The position numbers and the translations under genes were made by a program. A stretch of 6,451 nucleotides of DNA from Candidatus Heimdallarchaeota archaeon (GTDB lineage: Archaea; Asgardarchaeota; Heimdallarchaeia; JABLTI01). The notes beneath the pieces are model-generated. The model searched no databases. It worked only from the letters and a program-made list of their open reading frames with translations, and was not told the DNA's origin. This document shows positions 5,444 to 6,451 of this stretch, one piece after another; positions within the stretch are counted from its first letter, which is position 1, and each line of letters begins with the position of its first letter. Where the stretch lies: assembly GCA_030671945.1 (NCBI GenBank), contig DAOVHJ010000156.1, forward strand, positions 1 through 6,451, in the 5' to 3' direction.

Positions 5444-6451
5444 TCATTCCTTTTCCAGAGTAGAAGGCACATAGTAGAATTCGCCAATATCTCTTTGAGC
5501 TCTATCTAATCTTGAATCCTTCTTATTTACTCGAGGTCTGCCGCTGACTTTGTCTCTTCTAAATGTAATATCAACAGCTTTCAAGAAGCGATTCATTCCT
5601 CGACGGAGGTTCGTTGGAGCTTTTACTTTACCTTTAGTCCCAGGGTCTCCCTCAAAAACCATCAAATTATCACTTAAATAATCGATAAACATCAAGTCAT
5701 GATCAATAACAAAAGCTGACCGTGTTCTTGAACGAATAATCTTCTGAATTACTTTAGCAACCACCATTCTGGTTTCGGAATCAAGAAATGCACTAGGTTC
5801 ATCCAATAAATACATGTCACATTTTTGAGCTAGAGTACCAGCGATTGCTATTTTTTGGAGTTCTCCTCCACTCAAATCCTTAACTTCACGTGCAAGTAAT
5901 CCTTCAATATTCAAAGGACGAATTATTTCAGCTCTTGTCCAAGGATCTGTTAACAATGAAGCATTAATTGAGAGGAAGAACTCTTCTACAGAACCATCAA
6001 AATCAAGGGAAATATATTGCGGTTTATGGGCAATTTTAAGCCCACTTTTCACTTCTTCTTTTTCCTCTTTCTCAGTATCATCAGAGGATTCCTCGGAAGA
6101 AGATGTAACATTATCTTCGATTATTACTTCACCTTTAGTAGGTTCTTCATCACCAGCTAATATTTTCGCAAAAGTAGTCTTTCCAATTCCATTAGGACCA
6201 ATTATCCCAATTACTTCAGCGACATGTATTATACCTGGACTAGCCAAGAATGAGAAACCATTGAAGTCTTTAGAAAATTTACCATATCTTAAAGCAATCC
6301 TATGACTAGTTCCACCTTCAGATGGAGCAGGAGTACGACTGAACTTAATTGCATAATCACGAAATCTCATGTTCTCATCGGGAATGAATCCCTCTAGGAA
6401 AATGTTAATGCCATCTCTTACTCCTCTTGGATGAGTAACAATGCCATATCC
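5444..6451 (-). CDS. ABCE1/RLI ribosome-recycling ATPase, C-terminal part (5' partial)
   Basis: ABCE1 is a cytoplasmic twin-ATPase that splits ribosomes into subunits after termination together with aRF1 or Pelota. The frame continues past the first Met (6370) to the window edge, and the residues upstream of it (GYGIVTHPRGVRDGINIFLE) are the conserved end of NBD1 and first hinge of ABCE1. The true start, the Fe-S domain and most of NBD1 therefore lie beyond 6451. Over the visible 335 residues NBD2 is complete: Walker A GPNGIGKT at 85-92, Q-loop Gln145 in HKPQ, signature LSGGELQKIA at 193-202, Walker B with MYLLDEPSAFLD near 213-224, and the switch His251 in VIDHD. The C-terminal hinge contains GMNRFLKAVDITFRRD, then GRPRVNK, and ends near GEFYYVPS. 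Between Walker A and the Q-loop is an acidic Ser/Glu-rich insert at about 116-133. The stop codon lies five bases from the stop of the convergent epimerase gene. Confidence 0.96.
   Translation of the reverse strand, partial: GYGIVTHPRGVRDGINIFLEGFIPDENMRFRDYAIKFSRTPAPSEGGTSHRIALRYGKFSKDFNGFSFLASPGIIHVAEVIGIIGPNGIGKTTFAKILAGDEEPTKGEVIIEDNVTSSSEESSDDTEKEEKEEVKSGLKIAHKPQYISLDFDGSVEEFFLSINASLLTDPWTRAEIIRPLNIEGLLAREVKDLSGGELQKIAIAGTLAQKCDMYLLDEPSAFLDSETRMVVAKVIQKIIRSRTRSAFVIDHDLMFIDYLSDNLMVFEGDPGTKGKVKAPTNLRRGMNRFLKAVDITFRRDKVSGRPRVNKKDSRLDRAQRDIGEFYYVPSTLEKE
6053..6106 (-). other. Acidic Ser/Glu/Asp-rich insert in ABCE1 NBD2
   Basis: These 54 bases encode an 18-residue low-complexity segment (TSSSEESSDDTEKEEKEE) between the first strands after Walker A and the Q-loop of the second ATPase domain. 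It keeps the reading frame and is flanked by normal family sequence on both sides, so it looks like a surface loop insertion and not a sequencing error. The same region is short in the ABCE1 proteins I recall. Confidence 0.8.

Noticed and set aside
5444..6370. ABCE1 gene starting at the ATG at 6370
   Set aside because: The 27 codons upstream to the window edge are open and encode conserved ABCE1 hinge sequence, so this Met is internal and the gene is cut by the window.
1..6451. CRISPR arrays, tRNA or rRNA genes, insertion sequences, phage or defence genes
   Set aside because: I saw no regularly spaced repeats, cloverleaf sequence, transposase or terminal repeats; nearly all of the window is occupied by metabolic and housekeeping genes.

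Overview
The window looks like chromosomal DNA from an AT-rich archaeon (GC roughly in the mid-30s percent, estimated by eye). Three things point to Archaea: an ABCE1/RLI ribosome-recycling ATPase, which is found only in archaea and eukaryotes; an archaeal-type winged-helix regulator; and a neighbouring pair of tetrahydromethanopterin C1 enzymes (Ftr and Mch). Candidate TATA/BRE boxes and purine-rich Shine-Dalgarno sites fit this. An archaeon that combines H4MPT C1 enzymes with a bacterial-type PlsY acyltransferase would suit the Asgard group, but that assignment is inference and no marker here settles it.

Layout. The + strand carries six genes. (1) The 3' part of a regulator gene (2-670); it is open at the left edge and encodes an ArsR-like winged helix, a helical linker and a second winged helix. 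(2) A divergent PlsY-like membrane glycerol-3-phosphate acyltransferase (766-1500, TTG start), behind a T-rich stretch and a candidate promoter. (3) A small three-helix membrane protein resembling DUF4234 (1584-2015). (4) ftr (2037-2921). (5) mch (2958-3935, TTG start). (6) A long divergent UDP-GlcNAc 2-epimerase-like protein (4017-5438). The - strand carries the C-terminal 335 residues of ABCE1 (5444-6451); it runs off the right edge and converges on the epimerase gene with only 5 bases between the two stop codons.

How they work together. Genes 3-5 are closely spaced (gaps of 21 and 36 bases), each with its own Shine-Dalgarno site, and probably form one transcript. Ftr moves the formyl group from formylmethanofuran to H4MPT, and Mch cyclises the product to methenyl-H4MPT, so the pair performs two consecutive steps of the archaeal methyl branch (reductive acetyl-CoA pathway or C1 oxidation). 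The epimerase probably supplies ManNAc-type sugar nucleotides for surface glycans and may have its own promoter. The PlsY-like gene concerns membrane lipids and is the least expected gene in an archaeon. ABCE1 splits ribosomes after termination.

No tRNA, rRNA, CRISPR array, insertion sequence or phage gene was seen. The most interesting points are the altered motifs of the archaeal PlsY, an acidic Ser/Glu-rich insert in the second ATPase domain of ABCE1, and substituted active-site motifs in the epimerase. I did not find a clear novel multi-gene system.
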